Source: Colwellia marinimaniae (GTDB lineage: Bacteria; Pseudomonadota; Gammaproteobacteria; Enterobacterales; Alteromonadaceae). From it: DNA of 64,000 bases. The stretch spans positions 1-64,000 of the forward strand of contig NZ_BDQM01000015.1 in the NCBI RefSeq assembly GCF_002207865.1, read 5' to 3'. Position 1 is the first letter of the stretch. Every line of letters starts with the position of its first letter. Made by a program: the position numbers and the translations under genes. The notes under the pieces were generated by a model. The model was not told the DNA's origin, ran no database searches, and saw only the letters and a program-made list of their open reading frames with translations. This document shows, in pieces, positions 9,462 through 18,226 of this stretch.

Positions 9462-10546
9462 TATAAAATACCTTTGGAGCTAGGCATCTCATCACCGTCT
9501 ACTTTAATGGCTTGACCTAACGCTCGGCCAAACACCTTAAATAGACTCTCAACCTGGTGGTGGCAATTCCCTTTACTGGTTGATAAATGTAAAGTTATTA
9601 ACATTGAATCTGCTAATGAGCGGAAAAAATGGCCAACCATCTGTGTTGACATGCTTCCGACATTATCTGCGGTGAAATCGGCATCAAATTCAAGCCATGG
9701 ACGACCAGAAAGGTCGATGGCACACTCGGCGCGACATTCATCCATAGGTAAGACAAAACCAAAACGACCAATGCCACGTTTGTCGCCCAGAGCTTGTCTT
9801 AAGGCCTGACCAAGTGCAAGGGCGGTATCTTCAACACTGTGGTGCTCATCAATGTGATAATCACCACTGACGCTACATTGCAAACTAAAACCGCCATGAG
9901 TGGCTATTTGATCTAGCATGTGATCAAAAAAGCCTAAGCCCGTTGCTATATTATTGTCGCCTTTTTTATCTAAATTAACGGTGACCTTGATATCGGTTTC
10001 TTTGGTGGTCCGGGTAATACTCGCTATACGAGCTTGTGAGAATTTGGCTAAAACCTGTTCGCTCACTTGTGACCAATTGAAAGTTTTTCGATCATATTTG
10101 ATGCCGACAATGCCCATATTCGCAGCAAGGCCCATATCGGTTGCTCTATCACCAATAACATAAGAATTAGTAAAATCAACTCTGCCTTGCTGTAAGTAAT
10201 CGCTCACTAAGCCTAGTTTTGGTTTACGACAACTACAATTGTCTTCCTCAAAGTGTGGGCAAAGTAATACGTCTTGAAAATTCACCCCTTGAGAACTGAA
10301 TAGCGCCATCATTTTATTATGAGGCAAATCAAAATCAGCTTGTGGAAAACTACTGGTGCCTAAGCCATCTTGGTTGGAAACCATCACTAGCTTAAAGCCT
10401 TTGGCTTGCAGTTTTAGTAATTCAGCAATGACATTCGGCTCAAACACTAGTTTTTCTAAGCTATCAAGTTGTTTATCGATGGCAGGCTCTTCAACCAAGG
10501 TGCCGTCACGGTCGATAAATAATATTTTTTCTTGGTTCTTACTCAT
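9461..10546 (-). CDS. hisB: Histidinol-phosphatase / imidazoleglycerol-phosphate dehydratase
   Basis: Bifunctional enzyme of histidine synthesis. The N-terminal HAD phosphatase has [11 protein letters not shown] with Asp12 and Asp14, plus a zinc-binding loop [15 protein letters not shown]. The C-terminal dehydratase (about 170-361) has the metal-binding His motifs [16 protein letters not shown] and [12 protein letters not shown]. 361 aa (E. coli 355). Fourth in the operon after hisGDC; the stop overlaps the hisH start. Confidence 0.96.
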   Translation of the reverse strand: MSKNQEKILFIDRDGTLVEEPAIDKQLDSLEKLVFEPNVIAELLKLQAKGFKLVMVSNQDGLGTSSFPQADFDLPHNKMMALFSSQGVNFQDVLLCPHFEEDNCSCRKPKLGLVSDYLQQGRVDFTNSYVIGDRATDMGLAANMGIVGIKYDRKTFNWSQVSEQVLAKFSQARIASITRTTKETDIKVTVNLDKKGDNNIATGLGFFDHMLDQIATHGGFSLQCSVSGDYHIDEHHSVEDTALALGQALRQALGDKRGIGRFGFVLPMDECRAECAIDLSGRPWLEFDADFTADNVGSMSTQMVGHFFRSLADSMLITLHLSTSKGNCHHQVESLFKVFGRALGQAIKVDGDEMPSSKGIL

Positions 10547-10600
10547 AAAATACTCTTCATTATGTTCGTTTATTAGCCTTGTTACAGTGCTAATTTTTAC

Positions 10601-11713
10601 TTATAAGGCGGTTAATAATTGCTTTAGCTGTGCTAGTTCGTCCTCACTGCCAATGCTAATGCGAAGACAGTTTTCAAGCTGCTGCTGTTTAGACTGATCG
10701 CGAATTAATATGTTGTTTTCAAGTAACAAATTAAATACTCGGGCTTTATCCTCTGCGCTAGTACAACGAAATAGGACAAAATTTGCATCGCTGGTAAAGA
10801 CATGGCAACACCAGTTTTGCTCAGTAAGCCAGTTACTTAACTGTTCACGTAATACTTTGGTTTGCTTTACCCTAGTTTGCATTATGGCTAAATCGTTCGT
10901 TAAGACTTGGCTAGCGATTTCAGCTACAGGTGCCGCAATAGGGTAGGGGGCAATAATCTTACTTAGCAAGGTAATGACGTCATTATTTGCTAAGGTAAAA
11001 CCACAACGAAGACCAGCAAGCGCAAACGCTTTTGATAAAGTTCTAAGCACAATGACATTATCAAAGTCATGCAATAATTTGGTGCATGAATACTCAGGTG
11101 AAAACTCAATATAAGCTTCATCAATCACCACCATAGCACTGCCTTTAAACAACTCAATAGCGGCGAGTATTTGTGCTTTTGGTAGTAAATTACCCGTTGG
11201 ATTACCCGGTGAACATAAAAACACCACTTTCACTTTACCCACTTGCTGCTGCAAACCGTCTAAATCTAGCGTTAAATCAGCAGAGTTTAGCGCTACTTTA
11301 ATAACCGCAGCACCGTGATTCTTGGCACTAATAGCGTACATGCCGTAAGTGGGTGGACATATTAAAATGGTGTCTTGGTATGCTTTACAAAAACTGCGAA
11401 TGATAAGCTCTATGCCTTCATCGGCACCTCGTGTTGCTAGGATTTTATCTTTTGCTAAGCCTGAATATTCGCTATAGGCTGAAATTAAACAATCGGGCTG
11501 AAAATCCGGGTAGCGATTGATATTTATCGCGGATAACTGATATTGACCTTTGCCTGGTGCTTCATTTGCGTTTAGCCATACTTTATCTTCTTGAGCATCA
11601 GCGTTAGAAAATAGACGTCGTGCCGATTGATAAGGCACCATAGCAATTAATTCTTCGCGTGCTAATTGCTCAGCGGTCGTTAAAGCGTGTTTACTCATGC
11701 TTAACTTAGCCAT
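10601..11713 (-). CDS. hisC: Histidinol-phosphate aminotransferase
   Basis: PLP-dependent class I/II aminotransferase that makes histidinol phosphate from imidazole acetol phosphate and glutamate. The PLP lysine is Lys228 in RTLSKAFALAGLRCGF. Other marks are the CSPGNPTGN loop and VVIDEAYIEF. 370 aa (E. coli 356). The first ATG lies 2 nt after the hisD stop, behind an AAGGGG ribosome site, and was kept over Met6. Confidence 0.96.
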   Translation of the reverse strand: MAKLSMSKHALTTAEQLAREELIAMVPYQSARRLFSNADAQEDKVWLNANEAPGKGQYQLSAININRYPDFQPDCLISAYSEYSGLAKDKILATRGADEGIELIIRSFCKAYQDTILICPPTYGMYAISAKNHGAAVIKVALNSADLTLDLDGLQQQVGKVKVVFLCSPGNPTGNLLPKAQILAAIELFKGSAMVVIDEAYIEFSPEYSCTKLLHDFDNVIVLRTLSKAFALAGLRCGFTLANNDVITLLSKIIAPYPIAAPVAEIASQVLTNDLAIMQTRVKQTKVLREQLSNWLTEQNWCCHVFTSDANFVLFRCTSAEDKARVFNLLLENNILIRDQSKQQQLENCLRISIGSEDELAQLKQLLTAL

Positions 11714-11715
11714 GC

Positions 11716-13020
11716 TTAAACCCCTTCCTCTAAGCGAATGGTCACCGCGCGCTGATGGGCATCTAGCCCTTCGGCATCGGTTAATTCAATAATACACTCA
11801 GCTAAACTCGCCAAACCTGATTTAGTTATCTCTTGCACGGTATAGCGACGAGAAAAGTCAGCCAGTGATAAACTTGAGATAACCTTTGAATAACCATACG
11901 TTGGCAATACGTGGTTAGTGCCGCTGGCGTAATCACCCGCCGATTCAGGGGTATAAGCGCCGACAAAAATTGAACCGGCATTACGCAAACTGTTAAGCAA
12001 GCTTGGTGCATCTTCAGTTTGAATAATTAAGTGCTCTGGCGCGTATTGATTCGACACTTGCACCGCTTGCGCTAAGTCCTTGGTTAAAATTAACCTAGAC
12101 TGGGTTAACGCTTGCTCAGCAATGTCACGTCGAGACAATACGGTAACTTGTTTTTCTAGTTGTGCAGATACCTGTGCTATTAATGACTCGCTATCACTGA
12201 GTAGTATTACTTGGCTATCAACACCGTGCTCTGCTTGCGATAATAAATCTGCGGCAATAAATGCCGGGTTTGCTTGCTCATCGGCAATAACTAATACTTC
12301 AGAAGGGCCGGCGGGCATATCAATAGTAAAACCGGGAACTTGCTGTGATAACTGAGTTTTAGCTTCGGTAACATAGCGATTTCCTGGGCCAAAAACTTTA
12401 TTTACCGCGGCTATTGTTTGTGTGCCGTAAGCTAAGGCGGCAATCGCTTGTGCACCACCTACTGTGTATATTTCACTGATACCACAAAGATCAGCCGCCA
12501 CTAATATTTCATTAGCCAGTTGGCCATTTTTATCAGGTGGACAAACCAAGACCGTACGTTGACAACCGGTAAGTTGTGCCGGTATGCCTAACATCAATAC
12601 CGTTGAGGGCAATGGCGCCGAGCCAGCAGGAATATATAAACCAACACTTTCAATGGCTTCAGTTTTTAAGGTGCACTTAACGCCTGGGATCGTTTCAACC
12701 GTTATATCTGTTGGCTGTTGTGCGCTATGAAAGGCTCTGATTTGCTGATAAGCGGTGTTAATTGCTTTTAAACGTTTAGCCGATAGGGCTAACTTGGCTT
12801 GCGCAATTTGCTCTGCACCCACTGATAAGGTGCTAAGCGCGATACCATCAAATTGTTCTGTTAAGGCAAATAGTGCCTTATCACCTTGATTTTTAACTTG
12901 CGCCAAGATGTTAGCAACTTGGGTGGATAATAAGGCACTATCCACTATTGCTGGTCGTGCTAGCGCACCTGTTTTTTGCTGCTCTGACAGCTCTTGCCAC
13001 TTGATTAGTTGATTAATCAT
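11716..13020 (-). CDS. hisD: Histidinol dehydrogenase
   Basis: Zinc-dependent NAD enzyme that oxidises histidinol twice to histidine. Family motifs: GLYIPAGSAPLPSTVLML, VFGPGNRYVTEAK, DMPAGPSEVLVIAD, AEHGVDSQ and GDYASGTNHVLPT. 434 aa, the same as E. coli. It is separated from hisG by about 170 bp, a larger gap than elsewhere in the operon, while the hisC start follows by 2 nt. Confidence 0.97.
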   Translation of the reverse strand: MINQLIKWQELSEQQKTGALARPAIVDSALLSTQVANILAQVKNQGDKALFALTEQFDGIALSTLSVGAEQIAQAKLALSAKRLKAINTAYQQIRAFHSAQQPTDITVETIPGVKCTLKTEAIESVGLYIPAGSAPLPSTVLMLGIPAQLTGCQRTVLVCPPDKNGQLANEILVAADLCGISEIYTVGGAQAIAALAYGTQTIAAVNKVFGPGNRYVTEAKTQLSQQVPGFTIDMPAGPSEVLVIADEQANPAFIAADLLSQAEHGVDSQVILLSDSESLIAQVSAQLEKQVTVLSRRDIAEQALTQSRLILTKDLAQAVQVSNQYAPEHLIIQTEDAPSLLNSLRNAGSIFVGAYTPESAGDYASGTNHVLPTYGYSKVISSLSLADFSRRYTVQEITKSGLASLAECIIELTDAEGLDAHQRAVTIRLEEGV

Positions 13021-13192
13021 AATTACTTGTTCCTAATACTTCGAGGATGTGTTTCTTTATAAGTAAAAAATATAATTTACTTTAGCTCGAAGCTAGTTGG
13101 TGCAAGTGCAAAGAGGGAGCACGCAGCTGACGTTAGTCAGTGAGTACTGCCGATGCTGAGCTTGCATCTACTAGCAATGAGGTAAGGTTAAT

Positions 13193-14095
13193 TTAGCCCA
13201 TCATCTTTTCAATCGGCATTACCAGGATAGAGTTACAACCTAATGCCTTTAGGCTTTCCATGGTTTCCCAGAAAAAAGTCTCAGTAGCAACAACGTGTAC
13301 GGCTACTAAATCATCACGACCAGCAAGCGGTAAAATAGTCGGCGTCTCACTACCTGGCATTAAAGCACTCACTTCATTGATCTTATCTTTAGGCGCATGC
13401 AGCATGATGTACTTGCTTTCTTTGGCTTTCATTACCCCTTGAATGCGTGGCAATAAGGTATCAAGAATTTTTTGCTTGGCTGGCGCTAAGACTGCAGGGT
13501 TTTGGATCAGTGATGCGGTTGATTTGAAAATCACGGCAACTTCTTTTAAACCGTTAGCTTCAAGTGTCGCACCAGTGGAAACTAGATCACAAATACCGTC
13601 GGATAAACCAACACGTGGCGCCACTTCTACCGAGCCTTTGAGTAAACAAAAATCTACGTTAATGCCATTATTACGGGCAAAGCGGTTAAGCAGTTGTGGG
13701 TAAGTAGTGGCAAAGCGCAAACCATCTAAGCTTTTAATACCTTGATAATCAAACTCTTCCGGCATGGCTAGTGATAAACGGCAGCCGCCAAAATTAAGTG
13801 CTGTGGTTTTTATATAAGCAAATTTTTGCTCCATTAATTCACGCTCTAGTGCCGCTTCCTCTAGAGTGTTATCACCGACAATGCCCAAGTCACATACGCC
13901 ATCCATAACTAGCCCTGGAATATCACTACTACGTACGCGCATAACATCTATCGGCATATTGCTAACGTGGGCGAGTAAACGACGGTCGCTAAGGTTAAGT
14001 TTCAATCCGCAGCGCTTTAATAATTTTTGTGTGTCTTCACTCAGGCGTCCTGACTTTTGCATGGCAATGCGTAAACGTGGCTCTGATGTGCTCAT
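13193..14095 (-). CDS. hisG: ATP phosphoribosyltransferase (long form)
   Basis: First committed step of histidine synthesis: PRPP + ATP to phosphoribosyl-ATP. Feedback-inhibited by histidine through a C-terminal ACT-like domain in the long form, which this 300-aa protein has. Visible motifs include [27 protein letters not shown] substrate-loop sequence and [14 protein letters not shown] near the PRPP site. First structural gene after the leader peptide and attenuator. Confidence 0.96.
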   Translation of the reverse strand: MSTSEPRLRIAMQKSGRLSEDTQKLLKRCGLKLNLSDRRLLAHVSNMPIDVMRVRSSDIPGLVMDGVCDLGIVGDNTLEEAALERELMEQKFAYIKTTALNFGGCRLSLAMPEEFDYQGIKSLDGLRFATTYPQLLNRFARNNGINVDFCLLKGSVEVAPRVGLSDGICDLVSTGATLEANGLKEVAVIFKSTASLIQNPAVLAPAKQKILDTLLPRIQGVMKAKESKYIMLHAPKDKINEVSALMPGSETPTILPLAGRDDLVAVHVVATETFFWETMESLKALGCNSILVMPIEKMMG

Positions 14096-14166
14096 ATTGG
14101 TAATTCCTATGGTGTCTTAATCTTTAAATTCGTCATGTATATACAATTTCTAAAGCGCTAAAATGC

Positions 14167-14206
14167 GAAAAACCCCCGAGAGAGAAAAGACTCTTTCGGG
14201 GGTTTA
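14167..14206 (-). terminator. Attenuator terminator of the his operon
   Basis: On the minus strand, ACCCCCGAAAGAG and CTCTCTCGGGGGT form a strong hairpin followed by T5, placed between the leader peptide and hisG. This is the expected position of the histidine attenuator: with charged His-tRNA the terminator forms, and when ribosomes stall on the His codons it should not. Confidence 0.85.
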
Positions 14207-14318
14207 GTAATGACATTTTATTGTTATAAAAGCTTGTGCTATTACTTGTATAAATGTTTACTTAATTCCACTGAAAGGCCTTTGCCCTGCAGTGTTTTTG
14301 TTACTAACGCTGAATGGG

Positions 14319-14366
14319 CTAATTGCTATGATGATGGTGATGTCGGCTATTCAGGTTAATAATCAT
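14319..14366 (-). CDS. hisL: Histidine operon leader peptide
   Basis: A 15-residue reading frame MIINLNSRHHHHHSN with five consecutive His codons (CAT CAC CAT CAT CAT), about 225 nt upstream of hisG and ahead of the terminator hairpin. A purine-rich AGAG precedes the ATG. His-codon runs in such leaders sense charged His-tRNA by ribosome stalling. The E. coli leader has seven His. It is too short for routine gene callers. Confidence 0.9.
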   Translation of the reverse strand: MIINLNSRHHHHHSN

Positions 14367-14663
14367 GGTTAAATTCTCTGTTAGTAGTCAGTAATTTACT
14401 GTGCTGTTGTATAATTAATTGAACAGTATTGAGTAAGTAATTTATTTTGATGAACTTTACATTACTGCTTAATTAAGATAGCTGCAAGTAATAAATAGAA
14501 GTTTTTTATTACTTTTTGTTATATGAAAAACGGTTAAATTTATTAGTCGAGTCTTTGTAATAGCATTAGTCCCTAAGTGAAAAGCTAAAGCTAATGTGCT
14601 TTTGGTCGATAATAGCATTAATGGTTACCAAATTTGTAACATGAAGCAGTGTAGGAACTAAAG

Positions 14664-14984
14664 ATGGATATTTTCACGACTCAACTAACACGTGTAATCC
14701 AGATACCTATTAAGCCGGCAAGCTTAAAGGTAAAAGCACTGTTGAAAGAGGCTGCTAACAGTAAGCTAAGCGATGATGCTAATCATCTTGAAAATCATGA
14801 GTATTATTTTACTAGTGAAGAAGACAAATACCATAGTTCACAGCAAGAAACGGATGATAAAGAGGAAAGTGAGAATAGTTCTGAGACAAATAATGACGCA
14901 AGCGTAGTGTTGGATGAGAACGATGTAGATGCAAAAAAAACTACCGGTAAGAGTAACGGTAAACACTTAGACCTTTATGCCTAA
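14664..14984 (+). CDS. Small acidic protein of unknown function upstream of yoaA
   Basis: 106 aa. The N-terminal half is ordinary (MDIFTTQLTRVIQIPIKPASLKVKALLKEA) and the C-terminal half is very acidic and low in complexity, rich in Glu, Asp, Ser and Asn, so probably disordered. A GGAACT ribosome site precedes the ATG. It is 53 bp upstream of the yoaA-type helicase on the same strand, likely one transcript. I recall similar short genes next to yoaA in related genera, but no function is known. Confidence 0.65.
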   Translation: MDIFTTQLTRVIQIPIKPASLKVKALLKEAANSKLSDDANHLENHEYYFTSEEDKYHSSQQETDDKEESENSSETNNDASVVLDENDVDAKKTTGKSNGKHLDLYA

Positions 14985-15037
14985 GCGGTAGTTAAGTATA
15001 CTCTCAGGCATAAATTTTTCTTCGTGCCTTTTTTCAA

Positions 15038-16972
15038 ATGATAGCATCCCAAGTTAGCCAAGCCTTTGCTAAAGAAGGCGCTTTAGCTAAAGCCATTAAA
15101 GGCTTCTCTCCTCGCCAAGCGCAAATAGATATGGCCCTTGATGTTGCTGAAGCCATTGACCAGCAATCATCGCTCATTGTGGAAGCAGGCACTGGCACAG
15201 GCAAAACCTTTGCTTATTTGATCCCCGCCTTTTTAGCGTTAAATTCGAAAAACCCTAAAAAAATCGTGGTCTCAACCGGGACTAAAAACCTGCAAGAGCA
15301 ACTATTCCATAAAGATATTCCTTTAATAAAAAAGGTGCTAGGCAGTAATGCACAAGTCGCTTTATTAAAGGGGCGTGCCAACTATTTATGCATTTATCGT
15401 TTAGCACAGTACCAAGATAGTCGCGGTCAACTTGATGCACAAATGTTACAGGATCTGGTGAAAATTAAAACCTGGTCTAATGGTACACAAAGTGGTGATA
15501 TTGGCGAATTGGTTAATGTTAGTGAAGACTCCAGTATCTTTCCGTTTGTTACCAGTACCTTAGATAATTGTTTGGCCAGAGACTGTCCAGACTATGACGC
15601 TTGTTACCTAGTTAAAGCCCGTCAAAAAGCCAGTGATGCCGATATTATCGTGGTCAATCATCATTTATTTTTTGCCGATATGGCTTTAAAAGATACCGGT
15701 TTTGGTGAGCTTATTCCTAAGGCACAGGTGATGATTTTTGATGAAGCTCATCAAATTGGCGATATCGCCAGTGAATATTTTGGTGAGGCATTCTCAACTA
15801 AACAGCTCGTTGATTTATGCACCGACGTATTACAAGTACACCGTAGTAGTTTAACCGATGTTAAGCAATTAGGGCTAGCAGCGGAAAAATTACAGAAAAG
15901 CTGTCAAGAATTCCGACTGTTATTTAATTACGATCCCGAACGGGGAAATTGGCGAGAAAAGCATAAAAAAGTTCAATTTCAGCAAAAATTTGCTAACTTA
16001 AAAATAGATTTAGATTTTTTATACCAAGTGATAAAGCTTTGTGTCTCCAGAAATGAAGCCATCGATAATTGTTTTGATCGGGCGGTAAACTTATTGGCCC
16101 AATATGAAGTGATGGCCAATGTTGAAGCTTATGGCATGAGTTTTTGGTATGAAACTACGCCGCGCAGTGTGGTCTTACATCAAACACCACTGACGGTGAG
16201 TGATAAATTTAGTGCTGTGGTGAAAGAGTCGGGTGCCGGTTGGATTTTTACTTCGGCAACCTTGGCGGTAGATAATAATTTTGATCACTTTGCCCAGCAT
16301 TTAGGTTTACAAGGGGCAAAAAAGCTCTTACTTGATAGCCCGTTTGATTATCAAGCGCAATCTCAACTGGTTGTGCCACGTTATTTGCCCCAGGCAAATG
16401 ATAAAAATCGTGCTTTGGCGTTAGCAAAATTAGCGGAGCCGCTGATTGCAGCGAGTGGTGGTGCTTGCTTTATGCTCTTTACTAGTTATCGGGTAATGCA
16501 TCAGGTCGCTGAAATTCTAGCTGACAGTATTGATAATCCCTTATTAGTGCAAGGGCAGATGGCCAAGCGCAAGTTACTTGAGCAATTTGTTGAACAAGAT
16601 AAAGCGATATTACTAGCAACCGCCAGTTTTTGGGAAGGCATTGATGTTCGTGGTGATAAGCTTACTTGTGTCATCATTGATAAATTACCTTTTGCTTCAC
16701 CGGACGATCCGCTGTTACAGGCACGCTGTGAAGATGTCAGGCGACAAGGCGGCGAGCCTTTTAGCCAAATTCAACTTCCACAGGCGGTAATAGCGTTAAA
16801 GCAAGGAGTAGGGCGACTTATTCGAGATGTTAGTGACCGTGGTGTTTTAGTGATTTGTGATGATAGGTTAGTCAATAAACCTTATGGTGAAACTTTCTTA
16901 AAAAGTTTGCCTGATATGAAACGTAGCCGAGATATTAATAAAGCGGCGCAGTTCTTAGCCTCCTTGTCTTAA
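15038..16972 (+). CDS. yoaA: YoaA/DinG-family ATP-dependent DNA helicase
   Basis: XPD-like superfamily 2 helicase with an iron-sulphur cluster, involved in DNA repair; in E. coli YoaA works with HolC. Walker A GTGTGKT is near residues 51-57, the DEAH box is in MIFDEAHQIGD, and a Cys group (LCIYRL, then NCLARDCPDYDACYL) can hold a 4Fe-4S cluster. The C-terminal helicase motifs are ASFWEGIDVRGD and QGVGRLIRD. 644 aa (E. coli 636). The ribosome site is weak. Confidence 0.93.
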   Translation: MIASQVSQAFAKEGALAKAIKGFSPRQAQIDMALDVAEAIDQQSSLIVEAGTGTGKTFAYLIPAFLALNSKNPKKIVVSTGTKNLQEQLFHKDIPLIKKVLGSNAQVALLKGRANYLCIYRLAQYQDSRGQLDAQMLQDLVKIKTWSNGTQSGDIGELVNVSEDSSIFPFVTSTLDNCLARDCPDYDACYLVKARQKASDADIIVVNHHLFFADMALKDTGFGELIPKAQVMIFDEAHQIGDIASEYFGEAFSTKQLVDLCTDVLQVHRSSLTDVKQLGLAAEKLQKSCQEFRLLFNYDPERGNWREKHKKVQFQQKFANLKIDLDFLYQVIKLCVSRNEAIDNCFDRAVNLLAQYEVMANVEAYGMSFWYETTPRSVVLHQTPLTVSDKFSAVVKESGAGWIFTSATLAVDNNFDHFAQHLGLQGAKKLLLDSPFDYQAQSQLVVPRYLPQANDKNRALALAKLAEPLIAASGGACFMLFTSYRVMHQVAEILADSIDNPLLVQGQMAKRKLLEQFVEQDKAILLATASFWEGIDVRGDKLTCVIIDKLPFASPDDPLLQARCEDVRRQGGEPFSQIQLPQAVIALKQGVGRLIRDVSDRGVLVICDDRLVNKPYGETFLKSLPDMKRSRDINKAAQFLASLS

Positions 16973-17017
16973 GGTAAAAAGCAAGGCCAGAGTTTGTCAA
17001 TTGCACGACTAAAGCCT

Positions 17018-17049
17018 AAAAAACGACTGCAGCTAGCAGTCGTTTTTTA
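17018..17049. terminator. Bidirectional terminator between yoaA and gcvR-like gene
   Basis: AAAACGACTGC-AGCTA-GCAGTCGTTTT with T runs in both directions, between convergent genes. Confidence 0.85.
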
Positions 17050-17125
17050 TTTGTATACTTTAGCGTTAAAATTAAAGTACTGGTTTATAGCGCGCTATTT
17101 TACGGGTGATTTTTGCCAATGAACA

Positions 17126-17623
17126 TTAGCGTGAAATATCTACCATCAAGTCATCCGCTATTTGCTCTAAGGCACTGATAAGTTCATCAATAGAGTTTTC
17201 ATCGATGGCAATTTTCACTTTCGCTTTGAAAATACTTTGGCCACTATAGGCTGCACTCTCTTGCGAACTTACCAATTTGATTAAGTTACCATTTTGATGA
17301 TGAATGACGGATGAAACTTCTTGCACTATACCCGCTCGGTCATTGGCGGTGATCTCAAGGACTAGGTTACTAGTCACCTTAGGTAAATTAGGCTCAGCTA
17401 TTTCAATTTGGCAGCTTAAGCCATTAATGGCTTTTAATTCACTGATGAGCTGGTCAGTATTTTCACTTACTACGGCTACTTCAATAACGCCGGCAAAAAA
17501 ACCGGATAAATGATGCAAGCTACTGACTTGCCAATTACCTTGATGTTGGGCAATAATTTTAGATAAGGTGTCTACTAGGCCGGTTTGATCTGGGCCAATA
17601 CAAGAAATAACTAGATGATTCAT
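17126..17623 (-). CDS. gcvR: Tandem ACT-domain protein, glycine cleavage repressor GcvR type
   Basis: 165 aa with two ACT modules: the first from VISCIGPDQTGLVDTLS, the second from LEITANDRAGIVQEVSSVIH. GcvR in E. coli (about 190 aa) binds GcvA and blocks activation of the glycine cleavage operon. The architecture fits, but tandem ACT proteins have other roles and no gcv gene is nearby. No DNA-binding domain is present. Confidence 0.75.
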   Translation of the reverse strand: MNHLVISCIGPDQTGLVDTLSKIIAQHQGNWQVSSLHHLSGFFAGVIEVAVVSENTDQLISELKAINGLSCQIEIAEPNLPKVTSNLVLEITANDRAGIVQEVSSVIHHQNGNLIKLVSSQESAAYSGQSIFKAKVKIAIDENSIDELISALEQIADDLMVDISR

Positions 17624-17660
17624 TAAAACTCCTAAAAGGTAGGGGGAATAGCTGAAAATC

Positions 17661-17685
17661 TTAACTTAACTTAACTTAACTTAAC
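17661..17685. repeat. Pentanucleotide microsatellite (TTAAC)5
   Basis: Five perfect copies of TTAAC between the PilZ gene's stop and the gcvR start. On the coding strand it lies in the leader of gcvR. Confidence 0.9.
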
Positions 17686-17687
17686 TT

Positions 17688-18044
17688 TTAACGTGATAAC
17701 TGACTTAACTCTTTATTGAGTTGTTCACTGTCACCTATATTGAGCTCAACCAAGCGGCGTAAATGGGTGACGCTGTCTATATCAATAGCATTACATTGCA
17801 AGCCAGTCTCATTTTTTTCTACGTGAACAACCGCAATGTTCATTGTTACTTCTGACTCATTGTCTGACAGTAAGAAATGTAAGGTGCCAAGTTTACCTTT
17901 CAATGATTTTTTACTGTCTATGGCGGTAACTAAGGCGCCATTAAGTGAGATATCATGGATAGATACTGGATAAATACTACCTTCAATGGCTAATTCAGCT
18001 TTAATTGAAAATAAAATGCGGGTGAATTGTCGTCTGTTTTCCAT
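17688..18044 (-). CDS. PilZ-domain protein (predicted c-di-GMP binder)
   Basis: 118 aa consisting of little more than one PilZ domain. The two c-di-GMP contact motifs are present: RRQFTR (residues 3-8, RxxxR) and DISLNG (about 31-36, D/NxSxxG). Such stand-alone PilZ proteins relay c-di-GMP to motility, surface or secretion machinery; the partner is unknown here. It lies 64 nt upstream of the gcvR-like gene on the same strand, with a TTAAC microsatellite between them. Confidence 0.85.
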   Translation of the reverse strand: MENRRQFTRILFSIKAELAIEGSIYPVSIHDISLNGALVTAIDSKKSLKGKLGTLHFLLSDNESEVTMNIAVVHVEKNETGLQCNAIDIDSVTHLRRLVELNIGDSEQLNKELSQLSR

Positions 18045-18226
18045 TTTTGACCATTACATTTTAGTATTGTGTATCTTTAGCATAGCCCGATTTTATTGAA
18101 AAGTAAAAAGTTACTGGGCAGTAAAAAGCCAGTTAAAATCAAAATTTTAACTGACTTTTAATCGGCTATTTCAGCTCATTAGCGCAAAGTTACTCGGGTA
18201 TGACTAAGGGCTACTTTATTTAGCGA

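Noticed and set aside
17661..17685. TTAAC array as a phase-variable coding repeat
   Set aside because: It lies after the PilZ stop codon and before the gcvR start, so it cannot shift a reading frame.
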